From Actinomycetota bacterium (lineage in GTDB: Bacteria > Actinomycetota > Acidimicrobiia > IMCC26256 > PALSA-610), in NCBI GenBank assembly GCA_003134555.1, contig PLBO01000072.1, forward strand, positions 1-59,913: 59,913 bases of DNA. Reading direction: 5' to 3'. The position numbers and the translations under genes were made by a program. Shown here in pieces: positions 39,641 through 48,180 of this stretch. The notes under the pieces are model-generated. The model worked only from the letters and a program-made list of their open reading frames with translations, made no database searches and was not told where the DNA came from. Numbering within the stretch: position 1 is the first letter of the stretch; each line of letters opens with the position of its first letter.

Positions 39641-42036
39641 TACGCGCGCTCGATCGTGAGACGATGGGCGATGGCGCGCGACGAAGTGCCGACGCGCAGC
39701 TCGAACTCGCCGGGCTCGACCGTCCACGCGTGCTCGGCGACGTCCCAGAAGGCGAATGCACGCTCGTCGAGTCGAAGCGTGAGATCACGCGACTCGCCCG
39801 GATCGAGCCACGCCTTCGCGAACGCCTTCAACTCCTGCTGCGGACGGGCAACCGATGCCTCGGAGTCGCGGACGTAGCACTGCACCGTCTCCGCGCCGCG
39901 CACCGAGCCGGTGTTCGTGACCAGTACGTGCAGCGCGTTGCCATCCCACGTGGGTGAACCCAGCTCGAACGTCGTGTACGACAGACCGTGGCCGAAGCAG
40001 AAGCGGGGCTCGATGCGCCGGGCGTCGTACCAGCGGTAACCGACGAAGATCCCTTCGCCGTAACGCACCTTCCCGCGCTCACCGGGGTAGTTCGTGAATG
40101 CGGGCGTGTCCTCGAGCCGCACCGGAATCGTCGTCGGCAGCTTCCCCGACGGCGAGACGTCGCCCGACAACACGTCGGCGAGGGCATACCCCCACTCCTC
40201 ACCCGGGAACCACGCCTGCAGGATCGCGGCGGCATCGTCGGCCCACGGCATCTCGATCGGTGATGCCGCGTTCACCACGACGACGACGCTCTGATTGACC
40301 GCAGCGATCGCGCGCACGAGCTCGTCCTGCGGCGGCGGTAACGCCATCGACTCCCGATCGTGACCCTCGGTCTCCCAGTCGTTGTCGGTTCCGACGACAC
40401 ACACAACCGCGTCGGCGCGGCGTGCGAGCGCGACGGCGCGGTCCATCAGGTCGGGCGGCGCGGGAGGCCGGCATCCGATCTCGAGCCCGCCGAGCCCGCG
40501 GGGCGGCACGAACTCGACCTCCAGCGTGTGCGGCTCGCCGGCAGTCAAAGCGATCGTTCCGGCTGCTTCCGCGCTGCCGTGGCCCATGAACGCGTCGCTG
40601 CGCTCGGTCGGTTCCCAGTTGTCGACGATCACGTCGCCGTCGACCGACAGCTTCGCCCGACCGACCTGCACGAGCGTGAATGTCCAGTCCCCCGTCTCGG
40701 GTGCAACAACTGTGCCGCGCACCTTGAGCGAGAACTCGCCGGGCACACCGTGTCCGACCGGACCGATGAACGTGAACAGGCCGCGGGCCGAGCCTTCTTC
40801 GTACACAGGGTCGCCCGCGCGCTCGCGGCCCGCGAAGTACTGCACCGCAAGCGGGCCGCGTAGCACCGGATCCTCGAGCACCGGCGTTCGCTTGAAGCTG
40901 TAGCAACCGCGCTCGTGCGCGACCTCGACTCCGGCCGGGGCGAAGCGGGCGCGCAGCCCCGCGAGCGGCGACACGGGAGGGTGCGGCGTCACGCGCGCGC
41001 TGCCGCCGCCTTGAATCACCGTCGCGTCGGCGTTCGGACCGATGACCGCGATCGTCTTGGTCGCGGCGGAGATCGGGAGTGCCGCGCGCTGGTTCTGCAG
41101 GAGCACGAAACTCTCGCCGGCCGCGCGCCGCGCGATTGCCCGGTCGATCGGGTCGTCGATACACACTTCCTGCGGACGTTCGTCGTCGAGCCGGCCCGTT
41201 CGCTCCATCAAGCTCAGAACGCGGTGGACCTTGTCATCGAGCGCCGACTCGGGAACTTCGCCCGCCCGCACTGCCGCCGCGAGCTTGTGTCCGAACCACT
41301 GCGGTGGCCCGGGCATCTCGAGGTCGAGTCCGGCGGTCGCGGCCGAAACGGTGCTGTGGGTGCCGTACCAGTCGGAGATGACGAGACCTTCGAATTGCCA
41401 CTCGTTGCGCAGCATTGCGAGCAGCTCGGCGTGCTCGCTGCAGTAAGGCCCGTTGACCCGGTTGTACGCGGTCATCAGCGCCCAGGTCCCCGCCTCTTTC
41501 ACCGCGGCCTCGAACGGAACGAGCGAGATCTCGCGCAGCGTTCGTTCGTCAACCTCCGAGCTGATCGTCATTCGCTCGAACTCGGAGTCGTTCGCGACGA
41601 AGTGCTTTACCGTGCAGCCGACTCCCTGCGACTGCACCCCGGTGATGTACGCCACGGCCATCCGCGCCGAGAGCACCGGATCCTCTGAGTAACACTCGAA
41701 GTTCCGGCCCGCGAGCGGGTGGCGATGGATGTTGACGGTCGGTGCGAGCAACGCGTGCGCCTGCTTGCGACGCGCCTCGACGCCGAGCCGCTTGCCGACC
41801 TCGTGCACGAGGTCGATGTTCCAGGTCGCGCCGAGGGCCGTGCCGCATGGGAAGTTGGCGGAGGGCCGGCCCGACCACTGCTCACCTCGGGCCCCGCTCG
41901 GACCGTCGGTCACCTTCAGGGCCGGGATGCCCAGACGATCGGCGCCCGGACCGTGCCACAGGTCGACGCCCGCGGTCAGCGCAGCCTTCTCATCGAGTGT
42001 CAGCTCGGCAACCAGCTTCTCGATGCGCTCGCTCAT
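39640..42036 (-). CDS. Glycoside hydrolase family 3 (beta-glucosidase-like) with PA14 insertion
   Basis: 798 residues from ATG 42036. Barrel domain: KVTDGPSGARGEQW, TVNIHRHPLAGRNFECYSED, VKHFVANDSE and VISDWYGTHS, whose Asp is the nucleophile. The second alpha/beta domain begins at VLLQNQRAALPIS. A PA14 domain (about 430-560, LAVQYFAGRERAG ... GDWTFTLVQVGRAKLSVDG) is inserted, then WFPGEEWGYALADVLSGDVSPSG, and a fibronectin III-like end. No signal peptide, so intracellular. PA14 often narrows specificity toward disaccharides or glycosides of natural products. Start has AGAGGA 8 bases upstream. Next gene on the strand is a coupled LLM oxidoreductase. Confidence 0.92.
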   Translation of the reverse strand: MSERIEKLVAELTLDEKAALTAGVDLWHGPGADRLGIPALKVTDGPSGARGEQWSGRPSANFPCGTALGATWNIDLVHEVGKRLGVEARRKQAHALLAPTVNIHRHPLAGRNFECYSEDPVLSARMAVAYITGVQSQGVGCTVKHFVANDSEFERMTISSEVDERTLREISLVPFEAAVKEAGTWALMTAYNRVNGPYCSEHAELLAMLRNEWQFEGLVISDWYGTHSTVSAATAGLDLEMPGPPQWFGHKLAAAVRAGEVPESALDDKVHRVLSLMERTGRLDDERPQEVCIDDPIDRAIARRAAGESFVLLQNQRAALPISAATKTIAVIGPNADATVIQGGGSARVTPHPPVSPLAGLRARFAPAGVEVAHERGCYSFKRTPVLEDPVLRGPLAVQYFAGRERAGDPVYEEGSARGLFTFIGPVGHGVPGEFSLKVRGTVVAPETGDWTFTLVQVGRAKLSVDGDVIVDNWEPTERSDAFMGHGSAEAAGTIALTAGEPHTLEVEFVPPRGLGGLEIGCRPPAPPDLMDRAVALARRADAVVCVVGTDNDWETEGHDRESMALPPPQDELVRAIAAVNQSVVVVVNAASPIEMPWADDAAAILQAWFPGEEWGYALADVLSGDVSPSGKLPTTIPVRLEDTPAFTNYPGERGKVRYGEGIFVGYRWYDARRIEPRFCFGHGLSYTTFELGSPTWDGNALHVLVTNTGSVRGAETVQCYVRDSEASVARPQQELKAFAKAWLDPGESRDLTLRLDERAFAFWDVAEHAWTVEPGEFELRVGTSSRAIAHRLTIERA

Positions 42037-42064
42037 GTCGGGAATCCTCTGCCACGATGCGGCG

Positions 42065-42892
42065 ATGGAACAACTCCAGGGCAAAGTCGCCGTCGTGACC
42101 GGAGCCGGAAGTGGTATCGGCCAAGCCCTCGTGCGGCGATTCGCGGGCGAGCAGATGCGCGTCGTCGCGGCCGACATCGAAGCCGCGGCACTGGCCGCAA
42201 CGGTCGACGGGCTCGCGGGCACGAGCACCTTCATCGCCGATGTCGCCAACTTCGACGACGTCGACGCCTTGGCGGAACACGCCTACGAGACGTTTGGCGC
42301 GACCGACGTGCTCTGCAACAACGCCGGCGTGTTCGCGGGCGGCCTCATCTGGGAGCGTCCGCCGTCGGACTTCGCGTGGACTCTCGGCGTCAACCTGTGG
42401 GGCATCCTCAACGGCATCCGCGCGTTCGTACCGCGCATGCTCGCCGCGGGCACTGCCGCGCACATCGTCAACACCGTGTCGATGGCCGGCGTGTGCACCA
42501 ACGCCTTCTCCGGTCCGTACACCGTCTCGAAATTCGCCGCGCAGGCGGCCACCGAATGCCTCGCGCACGACCTGAGCGCGATCGGCGCGCCCATCAAGGT
42601 GTCGGCCGTGGTTCCCGGTGCAGTCGCGACGCGCATCGCGACCTCGGGCCGCAACCGGCCGGAAACCCTCGCCGCCCTGCGCTCCGACGACGCGCAGTTC
42701 GTCGAACAGGCGTTGGCCGACCTCACGGCGACAGAAGGCGCGCCGCCGGAAGAAGTGGCGACGATGATCGTCGCCGCGATTCGCACGGAGCAGTTCCTCG
42801 TCCCGACCAAACCGAGCTACGCGAAACAGCTCCGCGATCGATGCGACGCACTGGTCGACAGAGAACTTCCGCCGATGCCCGATTTCGACTAG
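42065..42892 (+). CDS. Short-chain dehydrogenase/reductase
   Basis: 275 residues. GAGSGIGQALVRRF, ADIEA, NNAGVFAGG, NTVSMAG (Ser) and YTVSK (Tyr/Lys). Classical SDR with a long C-terminal tail. ATG 42065, with CACGAT 6 bases upstream, divergent from the GH3 gene across 28 bp. Substrate unknown. Confidence 0.9.
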   Translation: MEQLQGKVAVVTGAGSGIGQALVRRFAGEQMRVVAADIEAAALAATVDGLAGTSTFIADVANFDDVDALAEHAYETFGATDVLCNNAGVFAGGLIWERPPSDFAWTLGVNLWGILNGIRAFVPRMLAAGTAAHIVNTVSMAGVCTNAFSGPYTVSKFAAQAATECLAHDLSAIGAPIKVSAVVPGAVATRIATSGRNRPETLAALRSDDAQFVEQALADLTATEGAPPEEVATMIVAAIRTEQFLVPTKPSYAKQLRDRCDALVDRELPPMPDFD

Positions 42893-42898
42893 CGCGAG

Positions 42899-43180
42899 TC
42901 AGGCGTCTACGAGAAGCTCGTGGTCCGAGTCACACAGCCGAATCAACATCGCGCACGGCGATGACATGTTGCGGATCACGAGCGTGTGACCGCGCCGCAC
43001 GGCGTACGCGGTCGCGCCCACGAGCACCCGATATCCGGCGGAGTCCATGAACGTAACGCCCGAGCAATCGACGCTGACCACCGCCTCGTCCGAGCTGTCG
43101 ATTGCGTCACGAAGTACGACGTCAAAAGCCGATGCGGTCGCCCGGTCGATTTCCCCGAGTGCTCTGCAGGTACCAAGCAT
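42899..43180 (-). CDS. STAS-domain protein (anti-anti-sigma factor-like)
   Basis: 93 residues, one STAS domain. The phosphorylation loop reads VTFMDSAGYRVLVGA, with the Ser that anti-sigma kinases phosphorylate in SpoIIAA/RsbV proteins. Probably part of a partner-switching stress pathway, though no anti-sigma kinase or sigma factor is in the window. ATG 43180, weak purine-rich AGGAA. A long leader (to at least 43250) contains a hairpin followed by five T, see separate entry. Confidence 0.85.
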   Translation of the reverse strand: MLGTCRALGEIDRATASAFDVVLRDAIDSSDEAVVSVDCSGVTFMDSAGYRVLVGATAYAVRRGHTLVIRNMSSPCAMLIRLCDSDHELLVDA

Positions 43181-43203
43181 TTCCTGCCCCTTCGTGTGGG
43201 GCG

Positions 43204-43225
43204 AAAAAGCCGGGGTCCCGGGCTC
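43204..43225 (-). terminator. Terminator-like hairpin in the STAS gene leader
   Basis: On the minus strand AGCC-C-GG / CC-GGCT pairs around a short loop and is followed directly by TTTTT (43208-43204), 24 bases before the STAS ATG. A -10-like TATGTT lies upstream near 43255. It has the shape of an attenuator, but the stem is short and bulged. Confidence 0.35.
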
Positions 43226-43348
43226 GGTCGCGTTTCACGCGTTACGACCCCGAACATACACCTTCTTCTCGTCGCCGAGCATGGCCGGCAAGGCGTTTGG
43301 GCATAGTCACGCTGTCGTGACGACCGCGGCGGACCCGGAGGGAAGTGC

Positions 43349-43711
43349 ATGAGACCTCTGAACGTGCTGGTGGGGGTCTCGGCCTGTGCGCTCGCCGCAC
43401 TCACCGCCTGTTCCTCGTCGGGATCGGCTGCGGCCAAAAAGGACGTGACCATCACCGCTTGCACATTCAGCCCGACCGGCGGCCACCCGACCGCGACAGG
43501 TCGGATCGTGAACCACAGCAGCAAGCCGAGCCTCTACACGATCCACGTGAAGTTCACCGATTCTTCCGGCAACGGGGACGGAGTGGCGGCGGTGGCCAAA
43601 GTCGACCCGGGAACGACAGCGACCTGGCACGCCAACGGCACTCTCAACGCCAAAGGACCGTTGAAGTGCGCGCTGTCCTCGGTGACCCGGAACGCGGTAC
43701 CGGGCACCTAA
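43349..43711 (+). CDS. Small lipoprotein
   Basis: 120 residues. Signal peptide with lipobox LTAC (lipidated Cys21), followed by a Ser/Gly-rich spacer and a beta-sandwich-like region (TGRIVNHSSKPSLYTIHVKF) similar to FxLYD domains with two cysteines (Cys38, Cys107) that could form a disulfide. Anchored outside the membrane; function unknown. Good SD (GGAGGG) before ATG 43349. Its TAA interlocks with the TAG of the convergent FAD gene (CTAA). Confidence 0.82.
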   Translation: MRPLNVLVGVSACALAALTACSSSGSAAAKKDVTITACTFSPTGGHPTATGRIVNHSSKPSLYTIHVKFTDSSGNGDGVAAVAKVDPGTTATWHANGTLNAKGPLKCALSSVTRNAVPGT

Positions 43712-45084
43712 CCCAAGAGTCGACTCACCGCGCGGGTTCGCCATTTCGGATCGCGGCCCGATGCCTCGGCCCGGTCGATCGACTCCACGAGCTTTCGCGA
43801 GAGATTCACGCCGAGCCATCGCAACGGTTCCGGCTCCCAAAGCGGCGAACGGTGGCCGACCCACGGGAGGCGCACGAGGTCGGTGTCGTTTCCGAGCACG
43901 AGATCGGCGAGCGTCCGACCGGCAAGATTCGTCGTGCTCACGCCGTCGCCGACGTACCCACCGGCCCACGCGACGCCGGCGGCGCGATCGAAGCCGACCG
44001 ACGGGTACCAGTCGCGGGGCACGCCCACCGCGCCGCCCCACCGATGCGTGATCGCGGCGTCGCCGAGAGCGGGGAACAGCGAGCGCAACGTGGCGTGCAG
44101 CGCGTCGAAGACACGCGGGTCGAGGTCGAACTGCGGCCGTACGCGCGAACCGAAGTGGTAAGGCGTGCCTCGGCCGCCGAACGCGAACCGGCCGTCGGCG
44201 GTGCGTTGTCCGTAAATGATCATGTGGCGGAAGTCGGCGAACGTCGGGCGGCTCTCGAGCCGGGCGTCGGCCCAGAACGCTTCCGAAAGGGGCTCGGTCG
44301 CGATCATCAGCGAGTAGACCGGCGCGATCGCGCGGCGGAGCCCGCGGAGCTCGGCGCTGAACGCCTCCGTCGCGCGCACGACGATCTCGGCCCGCACGAC
44401 CCCGTGAGCCGTTCGCAAGCGACCTGGTTCGATCGCGCGCACCGGCGTGTGCTCGTATATCGTCACCCCGAGACGTTCGACCGCGCGCGCGAGACCATGC
44501 ACGAGCTTGGCGGGATGGACCGCCGCGCAGTGCGGGGTGAACAACGCTCCGAGGTTCGGCCGGCAGCCGATCACTTCGCTCGCGTCTGCGGGCGACAGCT
44601 CGCGGTAGTCGTCGGCGCCGAATCCCCACGCTCGATGGTCGTCGAGCTCGTCACGCAGACGGGCGAGGTGCGCGGGCAGGGTCGCGACCTGGACGGTTCC
44701 GCCGCGTGCCCAGTCGCACGCGATCCTCTCGTCGACGACGACCCGCTCGATCTCGTCGAGAGTCGCGAACATCGCGCGCTGCATCGCGACAACGGCATCC
44801 CGCCCGTGCCGGCGTTCGGTCGCGTCGCGGCTTCCGGCGAACAGTGCCGAGCACCACCCACCGTTGCGCCCCGACGCGCCGAACCCCACCTCCTCGCGTT
44901 CGCACACGACGATCCGCAGCGACGGGTCGGCCCGCTTCAGCGCGTACGCGCTCCACAGTCCCGTGTACCCACTGCCCACGATCGCGACGTCGGCGACGAC
45001 ATCGCCCCCGAGTGCGGCACGCGCCACGCGCTCCGCGGCCGGCAACGTCGCACGCCACAAGCTCGCACCACCGCTGCCGAACAT
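43708..45084 (-). CDS. FAD-dependent oxidoreductase (DAO family)
   Basis: 458 residues from ATG 45084. ADVAIVGSGYTGLWSAYAL is the FAD loop (GxGxxG), GFGASGRNGGWCSALF the second flavin contact, and SVGFDRAAGVAWAGGYVGDGVSTTNLAGRTLADL the C-terminal FAD motif. Family of D-amino-acid, glycine and gamma-glutamylputrescine oxidases; substrate probably an amine. The start is set by CATACT (45092-45097), 7 bases upstream, which overlaps the -10 of the divergent enoyl-CoA hydratase. Confidence 0.88.
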   Translation of the reverse strand: MFGSGGASLWRATLPAAERVARAALGGDVVADVAIVGSGYTGLWSAYALKRADPSLRIVVCEREEVGFGASGRNGGWCSALFAGSRDATERRHGRDAVVAMQRAMFATLDEIERVVVDERIACDWARGGTVQVATLPAHLARLRDELDDHRAWGFGADDYRELSPADASEVIGCRPNLGALFTPHCAAVHPAKLVHGLARAVERLGVTIYEHTPVRAIEPGRLRTAHGVVRAEIVVRATEAFSAELRGLRRAIAPVYSLMIATEPLSEAFWADARLESRPTFADFRHMIIYGQRTADGRFAFGGRGTPYHFGSRVRPQFDLDPRVFDALHATLRSLFPALGDAAITHRWGGAVGVPRDWYPSVGFDRAAGVAWAGGYVGDGVSTTNLAGRTLADLVLGNDTDLVRLPWVGHRSPLWEPEPLRWLGVNLSRKLVESIDRAEASGRDPKWRTRAVSRLLG

Positions 45085-45091
45085 GTCCGGA

Positions 45092-45099
45092 AGTATGCT
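45092..45099. promoter_or_regulatory. Bidirectional leaderless promoter with overlapping -10 elements
   Basis: AGTATGCT: plus TATGCT (45094-45099) and minus CATACT (45092-45097), each 7 bases from its ATG (45107 and 45084). The 22 bp between the two start codons are nearly symmetric. Confidence 0.6.
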
Positions 45100-45106
45100 C
45101 CCGCGC

Positions 45107-45859
45107 ATGATCCGCTCGGAAACGCGCGAGCACGTCGTCATCATCACGATCGACAACCCGCCGGTGAACGCGCTGCCTGTCGCCGGCTGGTTCCAGCTCG
45201 CCGACGCAGTGCGCGCCGCCGGCCGCGATCCCAACACGCGCGTCGTGATCCTGCGGGCGGAGGGCAAGGGCTTCCAGGCCGGCGTCGACATCAAGGAGCT
45301 CGCGGCCGACCCCACGCACGAGTCGCTCATCGGAGTGAACCGGGGGTGTTACGAGGCGTTCGCCGCGGTGTACGAGTGCGAGGTCCCCGTCATCGCCGCG
45401 GTACAGGGCTTCTGCGTCGGCGGTGGCGTCGGCCTCTCCGGCAACGCCGACATCGTCATCGCGTCCGACGACGCCACCTTCGGCCTCCCGGAAGTCGACC
45501 GCGGTGCACTCGGCGTCGCAACCCATCTCGCCCGCTTCGTGCCGCAACACAAGCTGCGTGCGATGTTCCTCACCGGTACGACGATCACGGCGCAGGAACT
45601 CCTCGCGTTCGGCACGGTCGAACGCGTCGTTCCCCGCGCCGAGCTCCTCGACACCGCACTCGAGCTCGCGGCGGTGATCGCGAAGAAGAGCCCGACCGTG
45701 ATGCGCCGGGCGAAGGAGTCGCTCAACATGATCGATCCCGTCGACGTCAAGCGCTCCTACCGGTTCGAGCAAGGGTTCACGTTCGAGCTCAATCTCCAAG
45801 GCGACAGCGACGAGCTCCGCCAGGCGTTCGTCGACAAACGCGACGCCGACCTCGACTGA
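45107..45859 (+). CDS. Enoyl-CoA hydratase/isomerase family protein
   Basis: 250 residues. IDNPPVNALPV, RAEGKGFQAGVDIKELA (oxyanion hole), VQGFCVGGGVGLSGNADIV, and FGLPEVDRG with the position of a catalytic Glu. Crotonase fold, typical for beta-oxidation or side-chain shortening. Leaderless ATG 45107. The FAD-linked oxidase gene follows after 39 bp with its own -10. Confidence 0.92.
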   Translation: MIRSETREHVVIITIDNPPVNALPVAGWFQLADAVRAAGRDPNTRVVILRAEGKGFQAGVDIKELAADPTHESLIGVNRGCYEAFAAVYECEVPVIAAVQGFCVGGGVGLSGNADIVIASDDATFGLPEVDRGALGVATHLARFVPQHKLRAMFLTGTTITAQELLAFGTVERVVPRAELLDTALELAAVIAKKSPTVMRRAKESLNMIDPVDVKRSYRFEQGFTFELNLQGDSDELRQAFVDKRDADLD

Positions 45860-45886
45860 CCAGGACGCACCGAGCGCGTCAAGGTC

Positions 45887-45892
45887 TAGGGT
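45887..45892 (+). promoter_or_regulatory. Leaderless -10 (TAGGGT)
   Basis: TAGGGT, 6-base spacer, GTG 45899 of the FAD-linked oxidase gene; no SD. Confidence 0.5.
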
Positions 45893-45898
45893 CCCGCC

Positions 45899-47536
45899 GT
45901 GCAACACGCGCGCCGGTTCTGGGGCTGGGGGGTCGAGGGCGAGGGGCCGTCGACCGCGCAGCAGCGCAAGCTCGGCGAGACGATCGCGGCGCGCTTCGGC
46001 GGCGAACCGCGCGATCCAATTCCGCCGCCGACGATCGACGAGCTCGACTTACCCGCGCCGCGCGTCACGCCTCCCGCCTCGCTCGCGCCGTTGTTCACCG
46101 ACGATCCGTTCGAGCGGGCCGGACACACCTACGGCAAGTCGTTTCGTGACGTTTGGCGCGCGTTGCACCGCGACTTCTCGTGCCCACCCGACCTGGTTGC
46201 GATCCCCCGAGACGAAGCCGACATCGTCGCGCTCCTCGATTGGTGCTCCGATCAACGCGTCGCCGCGGTGCCGTACGGCGGCGGATCGTCGGTCGTCGGC
46301 GGCGTCGAGTGCGACGTCGGCGACGACTACCGAGGCGCCATCAGCCTCGATCTGCGCGCGTTCGACCGCGTGCTCGAGGTCGATCGCGTCTCGCGCGCCG
46401 CTCGCGTACAGGCGGGTGTGTATGGTCCCGCGCTCGAGGACCAACTCCGACCTCACGCGCTGACCCTGCGCCACTTCCCGCAGTCGTTCGAATTCTCGAC
46501 GCTCGGCGGGTGGCTGGCCACGCGATCAGGCGGTCACTACGCCACGCTGCACACCCACATCGACGACTTCGTCGAGTCGATCCGCGCGATCACGCCGCGC
46601 GGCGTCTGGGAGAGCAACCGCCTTCCCGGTTCGGGCGCGGGTCCGTCACCGGACCGTGCACTGCTCGGGTCCGAAGGCATCCTCGGCGTGATCACCGAAG
46701 CCTGGATGCGCGTGCAGGATCGGCCGACGTTCCGCGCGTCGGCGACTGCACGATTCCCCACGTTCGAGGGCGCGGTCGAGGCCGCGCGCGCCATCTCCCA
46801 AACTGGTCTGTATCCCGCGAACTGCCGGCTCCTCGACGCGGTCGAGGCCGGGATCACCGGGGCCGACGACTCGGGCGACGCATTGCTCCTCCTCGCGTTC
46901 GAGTCCGCCGATCACCCGCTCGACCCGTGGATCGCACGCGCGGTCGAATGCGCGCGCGATCACGGTGGCACCGTGGCCGACGACACGATCTCGGTCCGCG
47001 ACGGAACCCAGGCCGAAGGCGCGCGCGAGGGTGCGGCCGGCTCCTGGCGCAACGCCTTCATCCGCGCGCCGTACACGCGCGACGCACTCGTCGGACTCGG
47101 TGCGATCTCGGAGACGTTCGAAACCGCGTGCACGTGGGATGCGTTCCCCGCGCTGCACGAAGGCGTGAGGAGCGCGGTGCTCGACACCGCGCAGGCCGCC
47201 GGCGCGTGGCCGGCCGTCGTCACCTGCCGGTTCACGCACGTGTATCCCGACGGGCCCGCGCCGTACTTCACTGTGCTCGCGCAAGGAACGGAGCCCGAGC
47301 AGCTGGCGCAGTGGGAGGCGATCAAGGCCGCCGCGAGCACGGCCCTCGGTCGCCACGGAGGGACCATCACGCATCACCATGCGGTCGGGCGCGATCACCG
47401 CCGGTGGTACGACCGGCAACGTCCCGATCCGTTCGCCGCCGCGTTGCGCGCCGCCAAGGCGGCCGTAGATCCGGCCGGCATTCTCAATCCGGGTGTGCTC
47501 GTCGATCCCGCGGGCACCACGAACGACCTCGACTGA
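45899..47536 (+). CDS. FAD-binding oxidase, alkyl-DHAP synthase-like
   Basis: 545 residues. N-terminal RRFWGWGVEGEG, then the PCMH/VAO FAD domain (VAVPYGGGSSVVGGVE, SFEFSTLGGWLATRSGGHYATLH) and the cap domain; near the C-terminus THHHAVGRDHRRWYDRQRP carries the His cluster of alkylglycerone-phosphate synthases. Close members make ether lipids or oxidise 2-hydroxyacids. The His-rich motif supports the AGPS side, but bacterial homologues often have other roles. The HAD gene starts in its stop codon (TGATG). Confidence 0.88.
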   Translation: MQHARRFWGWGVEGEGPSTAQQRKLGETIAARFGGEPRDPIPPPTIDELDLPAPRVTPPASLAPLFTDDPFERAGHTYGKSFRDVWRALHRDFSCPPDLVAIPRDEADIVALLDWCSDQRVAAVPYGGGSSVVGGVECDVGDDYRGAISLDLRAFDRVLEVDRVSRAARVQAGVYGPALEDQLRPHALTLRHFPQSFEFSTLGGWLATRSGGHYATLHTHIDDFVESIRAITPRGVWESNRLPGSGAGPSPDRALLGSEGILGVITEAWMRVQDRPTFRASATARFPTFEGAVEAARAISQTGLYPANCRLLDAVEAGITGADDSGDALLLLAFESADHPLDPWIARAVECARDHGGTVADDTISVRDGTQAEGAREGAAGSWRNAFIRAPYTRDALVGLGAISETFETACTWDAFPALHEGVRSAVLDTAQAAGAWPAVVTCRFTHVYPDGPAPYFTVLAQGTEPEQLAQWEAIKAAASTALGRHGGTITHHHAVGRDHRRWYDRQRPDPFAAALRAAKAAVDPAGILNPGVLVDPAGTTNDLD

Positions 47537-48168
47537 TGGCGTACCGCGCCGTGATCTTCGACCTCGGCGGCGTCGTGTTCCCGTCACCGTTCGAAGCGTT
47601 CGACTCCTACGACCACGGCAACGACCTGAAGAAGGGCACGATGCGTTCGCTGATCCGCCGGAGCAGCGAGTCGGGAGCGTGGGCCGCGCTCGAGCGGGGC
47701 GAGCTGAGCATGGACGAGTTCGCCGACGCGCTCGAGGCCGAAGCCTTCGCCGCGGGCTTCGAGCTCGACGCCCGACGGCTCATGGGCCTGATCGGCACCT
47801 CGCTCGGTCCCCGGCCCGAGATGGCACGCGCCATCGGACGAATCCGTTCGAGCGGACTCCGTACGGCCGCACTGACCAACAACTGGACGGACGAGAAGCG
47901 CCGAGCGACACCCAACGGACTGCACGAGACCGGGCTCTTCGACGTGATCGTCGAATCGGCGGTCGAAGGACTCCGAAAACCGGACCCGCGCATCTATGCA
48001 TTGGCGCTCGCCCGTCTGGACGTGCTCGCGTCGGAGGCCGTGTTCCTCGACGACCTCGGCATGAACCTCAAACCGGCGCGGCAGATGGGAATGGCGACGG
48101 TCAAGGTCGTCGATCCCACCGAAGCGCTCGCCGAGCTCGAAACGATCCTCGGATTCGCGCTGCGATGA
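47536..48168 (+). CDS. HAD-superfamily hydrolase
   Basis: 210 residues. FDLGGVVFPS gives motif I (nucleophile Asp, second Asp replaced by Gly as in epoxide-hydrolase/DehII-like HADs), LTNNW motif II, KPDPRIYALAL motif III, FLDDLGMNLKPAR motif IV. Acyl-CoA dehydrogenase-associated HADs in animals and actinobacteria share this EPHX-N-like look. ATG 47536 overlaps the TGA of the previous gene by one base, so coupled. Confidence 0.88.
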   Translation: MAYRAVIFDLGGVVFPSPFEAFDSYDHGNDLKKGTMRSLIRRSSESGAWAALERGELSMDEFADALEAEAFAAGFELDARRLMGLIGTSLGPRPEMARAIGRIRSSGLRTAALTNNWTDEKRRATPNGLHETGLFDVIVESAVEGLRKPDPRIYALALARLDVLASEAVFLDDLGMNLKPARQMGMATVKVVDPTEALAELETILGFALR

Positions 48169-48180
48169 GCGAGCGCTGAC

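Noticed and set aside
43345-46149. 934-codon plus-strand frame
   Set aside because: Runs across the lipoprotein, antisense to the FAD oxidase and over the enoyl-CoA hydratase in another frame; Arg-rich shadow without motifs.
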